DNA from: CAZKVJ01 sp964556225
GTDB lineage: Bacteria; Actinomycetota; Acidimicrobiia; Acidimicrobiales; Ilumatobacteraceae
Direction: 5' to 3'
DNA: 64,000 bases
Assembly (NCBI GenBank): GCA_964556225.1
Contig: CAZKVJ010000003.1
Span: 124,001 to 188,000, forward strand
Shown here: in pieces, positions 8,025 through 15,190 of the stretch
Numbering within the stretch: the stretch's first letter is position 1
Layout: each line of letters starts with the position of its first letter
Position numbers and translations under genes: made by a program
Notes under the pieces: model-generated
The model's input: the letters and a program-made list of their open reading frames with translations, nothing else
Database searches by the model: none
What the model was told of the DNA's origin: nothing

Positions 8025-9794
8025 TCACAGCGAGCGGGTCGCGCGGAACTGCTCGTAGCCGATCGCGTTGATGTTGAGCTCCGGGTCGACCCGGACGTGG
8101 ATGACCGCCGGCAGGCCCGCGGCGAGCGAGCGCTCGATGGCCGGGACGAGGTCGCCGATCGTGTCGACGTACTCGCCGTGACAGCCGAGGGCGCGGGCCA
8201 GCTCGTCGTAGCGGACCCCGGCGGACAGCTCGGTGCCGTGGGCGCGCTCGACCGGTACGCCCTGGAAGCGATGGGCCGTGCGCTCCATGCCCCAGCCATC
8301 GTCCACGGCGACGATGCACACGACCGGTGCGCCGACCCGCCGTGCCGTCTCCAGCTCCATGGCGTTGAACCCGAACGCGCCGTCGCCGGAGATGAGGTAG
8401 ACGCAGCGCTCGGGCGCCGCCAGCTTGGCGCCGATGGCGAACGGCAGGCCGGTGCCGAGGTAGCCCATCTTCACCGAGTACAGGAACGAGTCCGGTCCGT
8501 AGACCGGGTTGAGGGCGACGGTCCACAGCGTCGTGTTCCCGCCGTCGGCCACGACCACCGCGTCGCGCGGGAAGGCCGCACGCGCCGCCATCACCATCTG
8601 GCCGGGGTTCACGCCTTCGCTCGGCTCGGCCATCACGTACGGCACGGCGTTCGCCACCGTCTCGTCGTGCAGGGCGCCATAGCGGCCGGCATCGGCCATC
8701 TCCTCGCGCCGCTCGGGCCGCCGTTCCCGTACTGCGGCGGTGAGCGCTTCGAGGGTGCGCCGGGCATCGCCCACGATGGGCAGGTCGACCGGGCGGTTGA
8801 GGCCCATCGACATCGGGTCGACGTCGATCTGGATGGTGTGCTGATGGTCCGGGTCGCCCCAGGCGGGGGGCATTCCCCAGCCGTCGTACTCGCCGAGGCG
8901 GGCCCCGACGACCACCACCACGTCGGCGTCGTTGCGGACGGCACGCAGGGTGTTCCCATCGGCCAGGTGGAAGTAGCGCGGGTGGTCCTCGGGGATCACG
9001 CCCCGGGCCCCGAGCGTGGAGCTCATCGCCGCACCGAGGTGGTCGGCGAGCTCCAAGAACGCGTCGGACGCAGCGGACCAGGCCACGCCCTTGCCGGCGA
9101 ACAGGAACGGCCGCTCGGCGCCGGCGAGGCGCTCGGCGGCGGCGGCGATGCGCTCGGGGTCACCGCCGCCGAGGTCGACCACCCGGTTGCGCTCGGCGGG
9201 GGTGAGGCGCAGCGTGCTCGGGTCCACCGTCACGGTGAGCAGGTCGTCGGGGATCGCCAGGAACGCCGGACCCGGGCGGCCGGTCGTCGCAGCGCGAAAC
9301 GCACCACGCACCAGGTCCGGCACGCGGTCGGCCCTCGACACCAGTGCTGAGAGCTTCGTGATCGGGCGGGCCATCTCCACCAGGTCGGTGGCTTGCCACG
9401 CGCCGCCACGGTCGGGGTTGTTCACGGCCGCCCGACGGGTGCAGGCGATCGCCACGACCGGGTGCCCTTCGGCCTGCGCACTGGTGAGCCCGGCGAGCAT
9501 GTTGGCGCCGCCGGGGCCGGGGTTGCCGATCACCACCGCCGGCCGGTGGGCGAGCCGGGTGTAGGCCTCGGCGATGTGCGTCGCCGCCTCTTCGTGGCGG
9601 GTGTTCACGTAGCGGATCCCGTACGCCTCGGTGTGCATCACGAACGGGATGTGCGCGCCGTCGACGATGCCGCACATGAAGTCGACGCCCTCGAGGTGGA
9701 GGCAGCGCACGAGGAGCTCGCCGACCGTCAGCGTCGTGGAGGAGTGGACCATCCCCTCATCTTGGCGTGCGCGGGGACCGGCGTGGGAAGGCAT
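8025..9794 (-). CDS. Thiamine-diphosphate enzyme, acetolactate synthase-like
   Basis: The protein has the three-domain layout of ALS/benzoylformate-type ThDP enzymes: an N-terminal PYR domain with the activating glutamate in NTRHEEAA near residue 67, a central domain, and a C-terminal PP domain starting at GDGAFGFNAME. The metal-binding motif normally closes with NN about 25 residues after GDG; here it reads VDDGWGM, with Asp for Asn. The family decarboxylates 2-oxo acids and forms C-C bonds; this member is not clearly IlvB. ATG at 9794 overlaps the SDR stop as TGATG. An internal ATG at 9752 (575 residues), preceded by GAGGGG, is an alternative that starts closer to the conserved domain. Confidence 0.8.
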   Translation of the reverse strand: MPSHAGPRARQDEGMVHSSTTLTVGELLVRCLHLEGVDFMCGIVDGAHIPFVMHTEAYGIRYVNTRHEEAATHIAEAYTRLAHRPAVVIGNPGPGGANMLAGLTSAQAEGHPVVAIACTRRAAVNNPDRGGAWQATDLVEMARPITKLSALVSRADRVPDLVRGAFRAATTGRPGPAFLAIPDDLLTVTVDPSTLRLTPAERNRVVDLGGGDPERIAAAAERLAGAERPFLFAGKGVAWSAASDAFLELADHLGAAMSSTLGARGVIPEDHPRYFHLADGNTLRAVRNDADVVVVVGARLGEYDGWGMPPAWGDPDHQHTIQIDVDPMSMGLNRPVDLPIVGDARRTLEALTAAVRERRPERREEMADAGRYGALHDETVANAVPYVMAEPSEGVNPGQMVMAARAAFPRDAVVVADGGNTTLWTVALNPVYGPDSFLYSVKMGYLGTGLPFAIGAKLAAPERCVYLISGDGAFGFNAMELETARRVGAPVVCIVAVDDGWGMERTAHRFQGVPVERAHGTELSAGVRYDELARALGCHGEYVDTIGDLVPAIERSLAAGLPAVIHVRVDPELNINAIGYEQFRATRSL

Positions 9795-10486
9795 CAGGTG
9801 GTCGGGCCGCTCGGCGGCATGGCGTCGAGGGCCCGGCGAACGATGCGGTCCGTCATCCGCATCGTCACCGCTTCCGGCAGCCAGCGGGTCATCCGCACCG
9901 TGCGGCGGGCCCGCCGACCGGGGATCACGAGAAACCGACCCCGCTCGAGCTGAGCGAGCATCTCGCGGCAGGCGTCGTCGACGGGCAGCGTGCCGGCCAC
10001 GTCCTTGAGCGCCCGAGTGGCCGGGTGCATCGTCGTCGCGTAGCGCTCGGCCATGGGGGTCATGATCTCCGGCGGGCAGATCGCCGACACCCCGATCCCC
10101 TCGGGCGCGTACTCGAGGCGCAGCACACGGGCGAGCCCGATGACCCCGGCCTTTGACGACGCGTAGGCGGCGTAGGTGTACCCGCCCGTGATGCCGGCCA
10201 GTGAGGCGATCAGCGCCAAGCGGGTCCCGCGGGTGAGGTGCGGGAGGACGGCGGCGGCGAAGTTCCGGCTGCCGACGAGGTTGACGGCGATGGTCTGCTC
10301 GAAGTCGTCGAGGGTCGACTCGGCGAAGCGGCCGTTGCGGCTGATGCCGGCGCTGTTGATCGCCAGGGTGGGTGGGCCGGTGCGCTCCACGGCCTCGGCC
10401 ACGGCGACGCGCTCGCCGCGCTCCGCGACGAGCTGCGCGAGGTGCCGGCCGATCCCACTTCCACCACCGGTGATGAGCAGCGTCAC
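9794..10486 (-). CDS. Short-chain dehydrogenase/reductase with an internal deletion
   Basis: About 230 residues. The cofactor loop TGGGSGIG is near residue 6 and catalytic YASSK plus the C-terminal half are intact. NSAG follows the glycine loop after only about 37 residues instead of the usual 75-80, so strand 2, helix 2 and strand 3, which select NAD or NADP and carry the DV motif, are missing in frame. The start is GTG at 10486, preceded by GAAGGTGG and overlapping the TGA of the upstream remnant as GTGA. The reading frame is open, but the product would lack half of its Rossmann fold and is probably non-functional unless the gap is an assembly error. Confidence 0.7.
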   Translation of the reverse strand: MTLLITGGGSGIGRHLAQLVAERGERVAVAEAVERTGPPTLAINSAGISRNGRFAESTLDDFEQTIAVNLVGSRNFAAAVLPHLTRGTRLALIASLAGITGGYTYAAYASSKAGVIGLARVLRLEYAPEGIGVSAICPPEIMTPMAERYATTMHPATRALKDVAGTLPVDDACREMLAQLERGRFLVIPGRRARRTVRMTRWLPEAVTMRMTDRIVRRALDAMPPSGPTT

Positions 10487-10788
10487 AGCCACCTTCGTAG
10501 CACTTGCTGCTCGAACGCGAGCTTGCCCCAGTGCCAGCGCTGGGCCGGGTGGTGCAGCGACACGGCCGGTGCCCTGGGCATGAGCGAAGACACCCGCCCG
10601 CGGGAGCAGCTTGCCGATGCCCCGGTTGGCGAGCAGCTCGGTGACCGCTGCCGACACGTTGGCGCCTGCCACCGGCAGCGGTGCCGGCGGTCGAGGCGGC
10701 GGCGAGGCCGGTTCGCCGTGACGGTGCCGCCGATGACGCCGCCGGCCACGACGACGGTGCTGGATCGTGGTGTCGCGGAGCCGGCCAT
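10483..10788 (-). pseudogene. Remnant of an SQR-like FAD/NAD(P) oxidoreductase
   Basis: Read on the minus strand from an ATG that overlaps the DsrE stop (TGATG), the segment begins with a dinucleotide-binding-like start (STVVVAGGVIGGTV). It then continues in another frame with LPRAGVFAHAQ, which resembles the C-terminal FAD-contact motif of sulfide:quinone-reductase-like flavoproteins. Back in the first frame it ends with RWHWGKLAFEQQVLRRWL, a typical C-terminus of that family. Only about 100 codons of the usual 380-420 remain, with at least one frame change. The gene order ArsR-rhodanese, DsrE, then flavoprotein fits a sulfide/sulfane-sulfur operon. Identification rests on motif recognition. 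Confidence 0.6.
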
Positions 10789-11138
10789 CAGAACGTCACG
10801 GTCCTGTCGGCCCACAGCGTCCAGTCGGTCACCTCGTCGAGGGTCGAGCGTCGGGCTTCGGCGACGAGCATGGCGTCGGTGATCCCCCGAGCGTCCATGC
10901 AAGTCCCGCACAGGCCGACCTCGGCGCCGTGCCGGGCGGCGGAGATGAGCATGCGGTCGAGGTGGTAGTAGCCGTTGGGGACCTGCTGGCCGGCGACCGC
11001 GCAGCCGACGGCGTCCCCGAAGCAGAAGATCCGCACGTTCGTGCCGTCTCGCTTGGCGAGGTTGCCGGCCAGCCGCAGGCCGTTGAAGGCGCGCTCGTCG
11101 CCGTACGCGGGGCCTTGGAGGATGACGAGGATGTTCAT
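10788..11138 (-). CDS. DsrE/DsrF-like sulfur-relay family protein
   Basis: A 116-residue alpha/beta protein of the DsrE fold. It starts with the hydrophobic strand MNILVILQGPAYGDERA and has the CGTCMDARGI loop near residue 80 that carries the two family cysteines. Such proteins bind or pass on persulfide sulfur. The ATG at 11138 overlaps the stop of the ArsR-rhodanese gene (ATGA), and its own stop overlaps the ATG of the flavoprotein remnant. It is therefore the second gene of the sulfur operon, probably controlled by the upstream ArsR-type regulator. Confidence 0.85.
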   Translation of the reverse strand: MNILVILQGPAYGDERAFNGLRLAGNLAKRDGTNVRIFCFGDAVGCAVAGQQVPNGYYHLDRMLISAARHGAEVGLCGTCMDARGITDAMLVAEARRSTLDEVTDWTLWADRTVTF

Positions 11139-11818
11139 GGGTGCACCTCGGTGCTCGGGAGGTGTTGGACAGGAAGGCCGGCCTGGCGCCATTCGGGGAA
11201 TCCGTCTTCGAGCCGGCGAGCGCGTCGGCCGCGCCGGCGCAGCAGCCGGACGGCATCGCCGGCCAGGATGCAGTACGGCCCGCGGCAGTAGGCGACGACC
11301 TCGACGTCAGGCGGCAGCGTGCGAAGGTCACGGCGAAGGCGCTCCGTGGGCATCGAGACGGCCCCGGCGATGTGGCCGGCGGCGAACTCGGCGGCGGGCC
11401 GGACGTCGACGACCACCACGTCGCCGGTCGCGAGGCGCTCGGCGAGCTCGGCCTGGCTCACGCAGTAGAGGTCGTCGCGGTGTCCGAGGTACGACGCCGC
11501 CACCTCGCTCATCGCGGAGTGATGTGCCTCGGCGACGTCGCGCATGGCCCGCCACAGGTCGATGACCCGGTCGGAGGCCAACCGGTAGTAGACCCGGCTC
11601 CGCTCGCGGCGGGTGACGACGAGCCCTGCAGCCGCGAGCGTCCGGAGGTGGAACGAGGTGTTCGCGACGCTCTGGCCGATCTCGTCGGCGAGCTCCTCCA
11701 CGTGGCGCTCACCCTGCGCGAGCACGTCGACCAGCTCGGCGCGTCGCCCGCTCGCCATCGCCTTGGCCACCGCCGCAAAGCCCTCGAACAGTGCCACCTT
11801 GGTGGTGTCGTCGCGCAC
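11135..11818 (-). CDS. ArsR-family transcriptional regulator fused to a rhodanese domain
   Basis: The 227 residues hold a winged-helix ArsR domain (about 15-100, with ELADEIGQSVANTSFHLRTL as the recognition region) and a rhodanese domain (about 115-220). The rhodanese active loop reads YCRGPYC, with the catalytic cysteine present. Fusions of this kind act as sulfane-sulfur or sulfide-responsive repressors; the sensing ligand here is inferred. The start is GTG at 11818 with GGAGG about 6 nt upstream. Palindromic TCAAG boxes lie directly upstream and are the likely operator for autoregulation. It leads the operon that contains DsrE. Confidence 0.88.
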   Translation of the reverse strand: MRDDTTKVALFEGFAAVAKAMASGRRAELVDVLAQGERHVEELADEIGQSVANTSFHLRTLAAAGLVVTRRERSRVYYRLASDRVIDLWRAMRDVAEAHHSAMSEVAASYLGHRDDLYCVSQAELAERLATGDVVVVDVRPAAEFAAGHIAGAVSMPTERLRRDLRTLPPDVEVVAYCRGPYCILAGDAVRLLRRRGRRARRLEDGFPEWRQAGLPVQHLPSTEVHP

Positions 11819-11830
11819 GTCGCCTCCAGC

Positions 11831-11876
11831 TCAAGCCGATGCTTGAATTCCTGTAGGTTGTGTCGCTTGAGTCAAG
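11831..11876. promoter_or_regulatory. Candidate ArsR operator: two TCAAG palindromes
   Basis: Two inverted repeats built on the same half-site lie just upstream of the ArsR-rhodanese gene: TCAAGC-CGAT-GCTTGA (11831-11846) and CTTGA-G-TCAAG (11866-11876). A further CTTGA follows at 11883. On the minus strand TTGACT (complement of 11870-11875) could be a -35 element. Spacing to the divergent EVE-domain gene would allow control of both directions. Confidence 0.6.
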
Positions 11877-11921
11877 TCATCTCTTGAACTGAGGCGCGGG
11901 CCGGGGATCTCCGTCAGGCAG

Positions 11922-11927
11922 TACCGT
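11922..11927 (+). promoter_or_regulatory. Candidate -10 box (leaderless) of the EVE-domain gene
   Basis: TACCGT ends 6 nt before the GTG at 11934; no Shine-Dalgarno sequence is seen. Confidence 0.45.
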
Positions 11928-11933
11928 AGTCGG

Positions 11934-12416
11934 GTGGCGTACTGGTTGCTGAAGTCCGAGCCGAGCACGTTCGGCTACGACGACCTCGTGCGGGCCAAGC
12001 GCGAGGGCTGGGACGGCGTGCGCAACTTCGAGGCCCGCAACCACATGCGAGCGATGCGCGTCGGCGACCTGGCGATCTTCTACCACTCGAACGCGAAGCC
12101 GCCGGGCGCCGCCGGCGTCTGCAAGATCGTGAAGGCGGCCGAGCCCGACCCGACCCAGTTCGATCCCGCCTCGCCGTACCACGACCCCACGTCCGACCCC
12201 GACGACCCGCGCTGGGACTGGGTCACGGTGGCGCCCGTTCGCCGGCTGCGGCTCGTGCCGCTCGACGAGCTCCGGGAGATGCCGGCCCTGGCCGGTTCGC
12301 GCCTGCTGGCCAAGGGGAGCCGGTTGTCCGTGCTGCCGCTCAGCGACGCAGGGTTCGAGGCGATCGTGGCCGCCGGGTCCACCCGCTCGGCGGCTCGTGG
12401 GCGATCGCGTGGATGA
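11934..12416 (+). CDS. EVE domain-containing protein
   Basis: A 160-residue single-domain protein of the EVE (PUA-like) family. It opens with AYWLLKSEPSTFGYDDL, the typical EVE beginning, and has the WDGVRNFEARNHMR segment and the GDLAIFYHSN strand that form the modified-base pocket. EVE domains bind modified nucleobases in DNA or RNA. The final 13 or so residues are Arg/Ser/Ala-rich and non-conserved. GTG at 11934 is the start, with a TACCGT box 6 nt upstream. It is divergent from the ArsR operon, and the next gene overlaps its 3' end. Confidence 0.88.
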   Translation: MAYWLLKSEPSTFGYDDLVRAKREGWDGVRNFEARNHMRAMRVGDLAIFYHSNAKPPGAAGVCKIVKAAEPDPTQFDPASPYHDPTSDPDDPRWDWVTVAPVRRLRLVPLDELREMPALAGSRLLAKGSRLSVLPLSDAGFEAIVAAGSTRSAARGRSRG

Positions 12417-12936
12417 CGCGGTTGCGCGCCTGATCGACCAGCTCGGGCTGACCTCTCTGCCGGTCGAGGGAACGCTGTTCGTCAGCACGTATCGGTCGGC
12501 GCAGGAGCTGCCCTCCGGCGAGCCGATGGGCACTGCGATGATCGGCCTCTACGCGCACGACCCGCCGAGCCGCTCGCTGTTCCACCGGTTGACGGCGGAC
12601 GAGGTGTGGCACTTCTACGGTGGCGACCCCCTCCGGCTGGTGCTGCTGCACCCCGACGGGACCTCCGAGGACGTGTGGCTCGGTCCCGACCTCGAGCGCG
12701 GCCATCGGGTGCAGCTCGTGATCCCGGCCGGCGTGTGGCAGGCCGGCGAGCTGGCGCCGGACGGCCGGTACGCGCTGTTCGGCTGCACCATGGCGCCCGG
12801 GTTCACGAGCGCCGGGTTCGAAGCGGGGTTGCGCTCCGAGCTGCTGCGCACCCACGCGGACCGCCACCAGGACATCGACCGGCTCGCCGTACCGGACGGC
12901 GAGGCGCCGACGATGCCGCCAGGCTTCGCCACCTGA
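12397..12936 (+). CDS. Cupin protein of the DUF985 family
   Basis: A 179-residue single-cupin protein. Recognisable are the EGTLFVSTYRS strand, the motif FHRLTADEVWHFYGGDPL with a metal-ligand-like Glu/His pair near residue 70, and the LGPDL...VIPAGVWQAGE strand pair of DUF985 proteins. The family is uncharacterised; sugar- or small-molecule-binding roles have been proposed. The GTG at 12397 overlaps the EVE gene by 20 nt; a GTG at 12409 is equally possible. It is probably co-transcribed with the EVE gene. Confidence 0.82.
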   Translation: MGDRVDDAVARLIDQLGLTSLPVEGTLFVSTYRSAQELPSGEPMGTAMIGLYAHDPPSRSLFHRLTADEVWHFYGGDPLRLVLLHPDGTSEDVWLGPDLERGHRVQLVIPAGVWQAGELAPDGRYALFGCTMAPGFTSAGFEAGLRSELLRTHADRHQDIDRLAVPDGEAPTMPPGFAT

Positions 12937-12963
12937 GCGCAGCCAGCGCGCGAGGATGCCGAC

Positions 12964-13404
12964 ATGCGGGGACGACCGATCGAAGCGTGGGGACCTGAGC
13001 GGTGCACGGACGTTGCGGGGAGCGTGGTGGCGGTCGGGAGCGAGGCCGTCGCTGGCAGTGCCGTGGTCGCAGGCTCGGTCGCGGTATCAGGGAGTGCCGT
13101 GGTCGCGGGCTCCGTGGCGACGGCTGGCAGCGTCGCGGTGGCCGGGAGCGCGGCGGCGGCCGGCAGCGCCCTCGTGGCCGGCAGCACCGCCACCGCTGGG
13201 AGCGTCGGCGTGGTCGCGAGCGTGCTGACCTTCCTCGGTGTCGGGATCACCATGTGCGTCGCCACGCTCGCTTGCGTGCGGTGCAAGCGCTGCGTGGCGT
13301 GCGTCGGCTGTGTCGACTGCGTGGACTGTGTCGGCTGTGTCGGCTGCGTCGGGCTCCGCGGCGCGGTCGGCCAGCGCGGCGTGCGCGCTCACCGGGTCGC
13401 CTAG
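12964..13404 (+). CDS. Small membrane protein: 11 hexapeptide repeats, one TM segment, Cys-Val-x triplet tail
   Basis: I do not recognise this 146-residue protein. Residues 19-82 are a strict six-residue repeat (consensus V-A-G-S-x-V), with Gly-Ser at 19, 25, 31, 37, 43, 49, 55, 61, 67, 73 and 79. The pattern satisfies the left-handed beta-helix hexapeptide rule (aliphatic, small, x, x, small, x). Residues 83-103 are a hydrophobic membrane-like stretch (SVLTFLGVGITMCVATLAC). Residues 104-128 are a triplet repeat with Cys at every third position (nine cysteines, mostly Cys-Val-x). The same peptide units use different synonymous codons, which argues for selection on protein. The ATG at 12964 has a GAGG site 8 nt upstream. 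The function is unknown; metal binding or disulfide cross-linking by the tail is a guess. Confidence 0.7.
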   Translation: MRGRPIEAWGPERCTDVAGSVVAVGSEAVAGSAVVAGSVAVSGSAVVAGSVATAGSVAVAGSAAAAGSALVAGSTATAGSVGVVASVLTFLGVGITMCVATLACVRCKRCVACVGCVDCVDCVGCVGCVGLRGAVGQRGVRAHRVA

Positions 13405-13860
13405 GGGGCGCCGGCGACGAACGTAGTAGCCGAGCATCATGCGGGACGGGCCGCCCGGCGGTCAGCGACTTGTCCTCGGGGGTGTCGTCGAGGCGGGTCT
13501 GGCACACACCCGACGACGCCTCGGTCTGCCCGTAGGCGATGCCGAACCGGAGGTCGAGTGCCGACTCGAGGCGCCGCACCAGCTCGGCGGGGACGGTGGA
13601 CCCGCCGGACAGCACGGCGCGCAGCGAGGAGAGGTCGTGCCTCTGGCGGTCCGGGTGCTCCATCATGGCGATGAGGATCGTGGGCACGGCTCCCATGACG
13701 GCGACCCGCTCGGTCCCGATGAGCTCGAGGACGAGTGCGGGGTCGAACATGAGGACGGGCACGTGTGTGGCCCGCGCCGCCACGGTGCCGGGGCCACGGC
13801 GACGCATCCGCCGGTGTGGAACAGCGGGGTCGGGTTCAGCCAACAGGAGGGGATCATGAT
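13405..13860 (-). pseudogene. Remnant of an acyl-CoA synthetase (AMP-binding)
   Basis: Three minus-strand frames carry successive pieces of one medium-chain-type acyl-CoA ligase. First LNPTPLFHTGGC at about 13840; then, in another frame, HVPVLMFDPALVLELI through the SGGSTVPAELVRR and AYGQTEASSG motifs to GRPVPH at about 13450; then in a third frame MMLGYY at about 13435. The first half of the enzyme, about 30 residues between GRPVPH and MLGYY, and the whole C-terminal domain are gone. There are at least two frame changes, so no functional product is possible. It is wedged between the Cys-rich small protein and an SDR gene. Confidence 0.72.
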
Positions 13861-13943
13861 CCCAATAGCCGTTCAACGCCGGGCTCGCACCGTGCCACGA
13901 TGTCGACGCGGCCGGGCGGCCGCGTGACGAAGGGGCACGGCTG

Positions 13944-14747
13944 ATGGAGCGCTTCGAGGGCAGGTGCGCGGTGGTCACGGGCGCCGGCTCGGGGATCGGC
14001 CTCGCCATCGCCCGCCGCGTTGCCGCAGAAGGTGGGTTCGTCGTGGCCGGCGATATCGGCGATGAAGGTCTGGCGGCGCTGGCGGGGGAGCTGGGCGAGC
14101 GGGTGGTCACGATGCGCGCCGACGTCACGGTCGAAGCCGACGTGGCGTCGCTGGTGTCGAGCGCCGCCGAGCGTGGTGGTGCGCTGCACGCCATGTTCAA
14201 CGTGGCCGGTGGGGCTCGCCAGGCGCTGCTCACGGACATGACCGAGGAGGACTGGGACTTCACCGTCGACCTGTGCCTCAAGGGGGTCTTCTTCGGGGTG
14301 AAGCACGCTGCCCGCCACATGTCCGCCGCCGGCACTGGTGGGGTGATCGTCAACATCGCCTCGCTGAACTCGCGGGTGCCGATGATGTTCAACGCCGCCT
14401 ACTCGGCGGCGAAGGCCGGCGTGGCGAGCCTCACCGAGTCGGCCGCCATCGAGCTGGGCGACGCCGGCATCCGCGTGGCCACCGTGTCGCCGGGGCTCAC
14501 CGACACCCCACTCGTCGCACCGATCCTCGGCCTGGCGTCGATGCGGGCCGCGTTCATGGACCGCATCCCGCTGCGCCGACCGGCCCGCCCGGAGGACATC
14601 GCCGCCGCAGCGCTGTTCCTCGCCAGCGACGACGCCGCCTACATCACCGGCGTCAACCTGTTCGTGGATGGCGGCTGGGAGCACACCGCGTACCCGGATC
14701 TTCGACGGCTGCTCGCCGATGCCGCCGCCGCGCCCCCCGAGGAGTAG
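13944..14747 (+). CDS. SDR family oxidoreductase
   Basis: A complete 267-residue classical SDR. The cofactor loop TGAGSGIG is near residue 12, Asp follows strand 2 (VVAGDIGDE), NVAG is near 91, catalytic Ser is in ASLNSR, YSAAK near 153, and the C-terminal GVNLFVDGG completes the fold. Asp after strand 2 suggests NAD(H) preference. The start is ATG at 13944, with GAAGGGG about 8 nt upstream. Downstream it meets one of the dispersed palindromes. The substrate is unknown. Confidence 0.9.
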   Translation: MERFEGRCAVVTGAGSGIGLAIARRVAAEGGFVVAGDIGDEGLAALAGELGERVVTMRADVTVEADVASLVSSAAERGGALHAMFNVAGGARQALLTDMTEEDWDFTVDLCLKGVFFGVKHAARHMSAAGTGGVIVNIASLNSRVPMMFNAAYSAAKAGVASLTESAAIELGDAGIRVATVSPGLTDTPLVAPILGLASMRAAFMDRIPLRRPARPEDIAAAALFLASDDAAYITGVNLFVDGGWEHTAYPDLRRLLADAAAAPPEE

Positions 14748-14784
14748 ACCCCGCGCATGATCGTCTTCGTCCTCAGTGCCGGAA

Positions 14785-14827
14785 CTGGTCCCAGGAAGTA
14801 GCGCTCAGCGCTACTTCCTGGGACCAG
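14785..14827. repeat. Dispersed palindrome, copy 1
   Basis: A 43-bp perfect palindrome: a 21-nt arm starting CTGGTCCCAGG and ending AGTAGCGCT, a single central C, and the exact complement. The outer three base pairs present in the other copies are mutated on the left (GAA instead of GTT). It lies 37 nt after the SDR stop and before the convergent MarR remnant, and could end transcription from both sides. There is no T-tract. Confidence 0.9.
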
Positions 14828-14844
14828 AACCGCACGATGGTGGG

Positions 14845-15056
14845 TCAGTCGGTGGGGAGGTGGTCGAGGACGGTGCGGGCGATGCGGTCGAGGGTGTCGA
14901 GCTGATCCGGGGTGAGCAGGTCGATGAAGTGGCGGCGCACGACGTCGACGTGTCCCGGCGCGGCGGTGGCGATGGCGGCGCGCCCGGCGTCGGTCATGGC
15001 GACGAACCAGCCGCGCTGATCGGAGGGACACCGGACACGCCGGACGAGGCCGCGCG
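14845..15056 (-). pseudogene. C-terminal fragment of a MarR-family regulator
   Basis: About 67 codons on the minus strand read as the wing and C-terminal dimerisation helices of a MarR protein: LVRRVRCPSDQRGWFVAMT (the D-x-R-G wing) followed by DAGRAAI and a final DRIARTVLDHLPTD. The N-terminal dimer helices and recognition helix are absent. Upstream residues in the same frame do not look like MarR. No convincing start codon fits, so this is a 5'-truncated remnant. Confidence 0.6.
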
Positions 15057-15190
15057 CTGGTCCCCGCCTGACGCCCGCCAGTTCTGACGGAGTGTCATCG
15101 CTCTGGATGCGAGCTTTCCCGCAAACTCCTGTAAGCACGCCATGGGGCACGCTCTTCCCGGGTCGTCGCGCCGTCGGTCATGATGCGTCG

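Noticed and set aside
12615..13286. Minus-strand open frame with Leu-Pro-Ala-Thr repeats opposite the Cys-rich gene
   Set aside because: It is the antisense reading of the hexapeptide repeat, overlaps the cupin gene and has no ribosome site; the plus frame alone gives a membrane segment and a cysteine ladder.
14785..14827. Palindromes as insertion-sequence ends
   Set aside because: No transposase gene or target-site duplication is visible near any copy, and each copy is self-contained.
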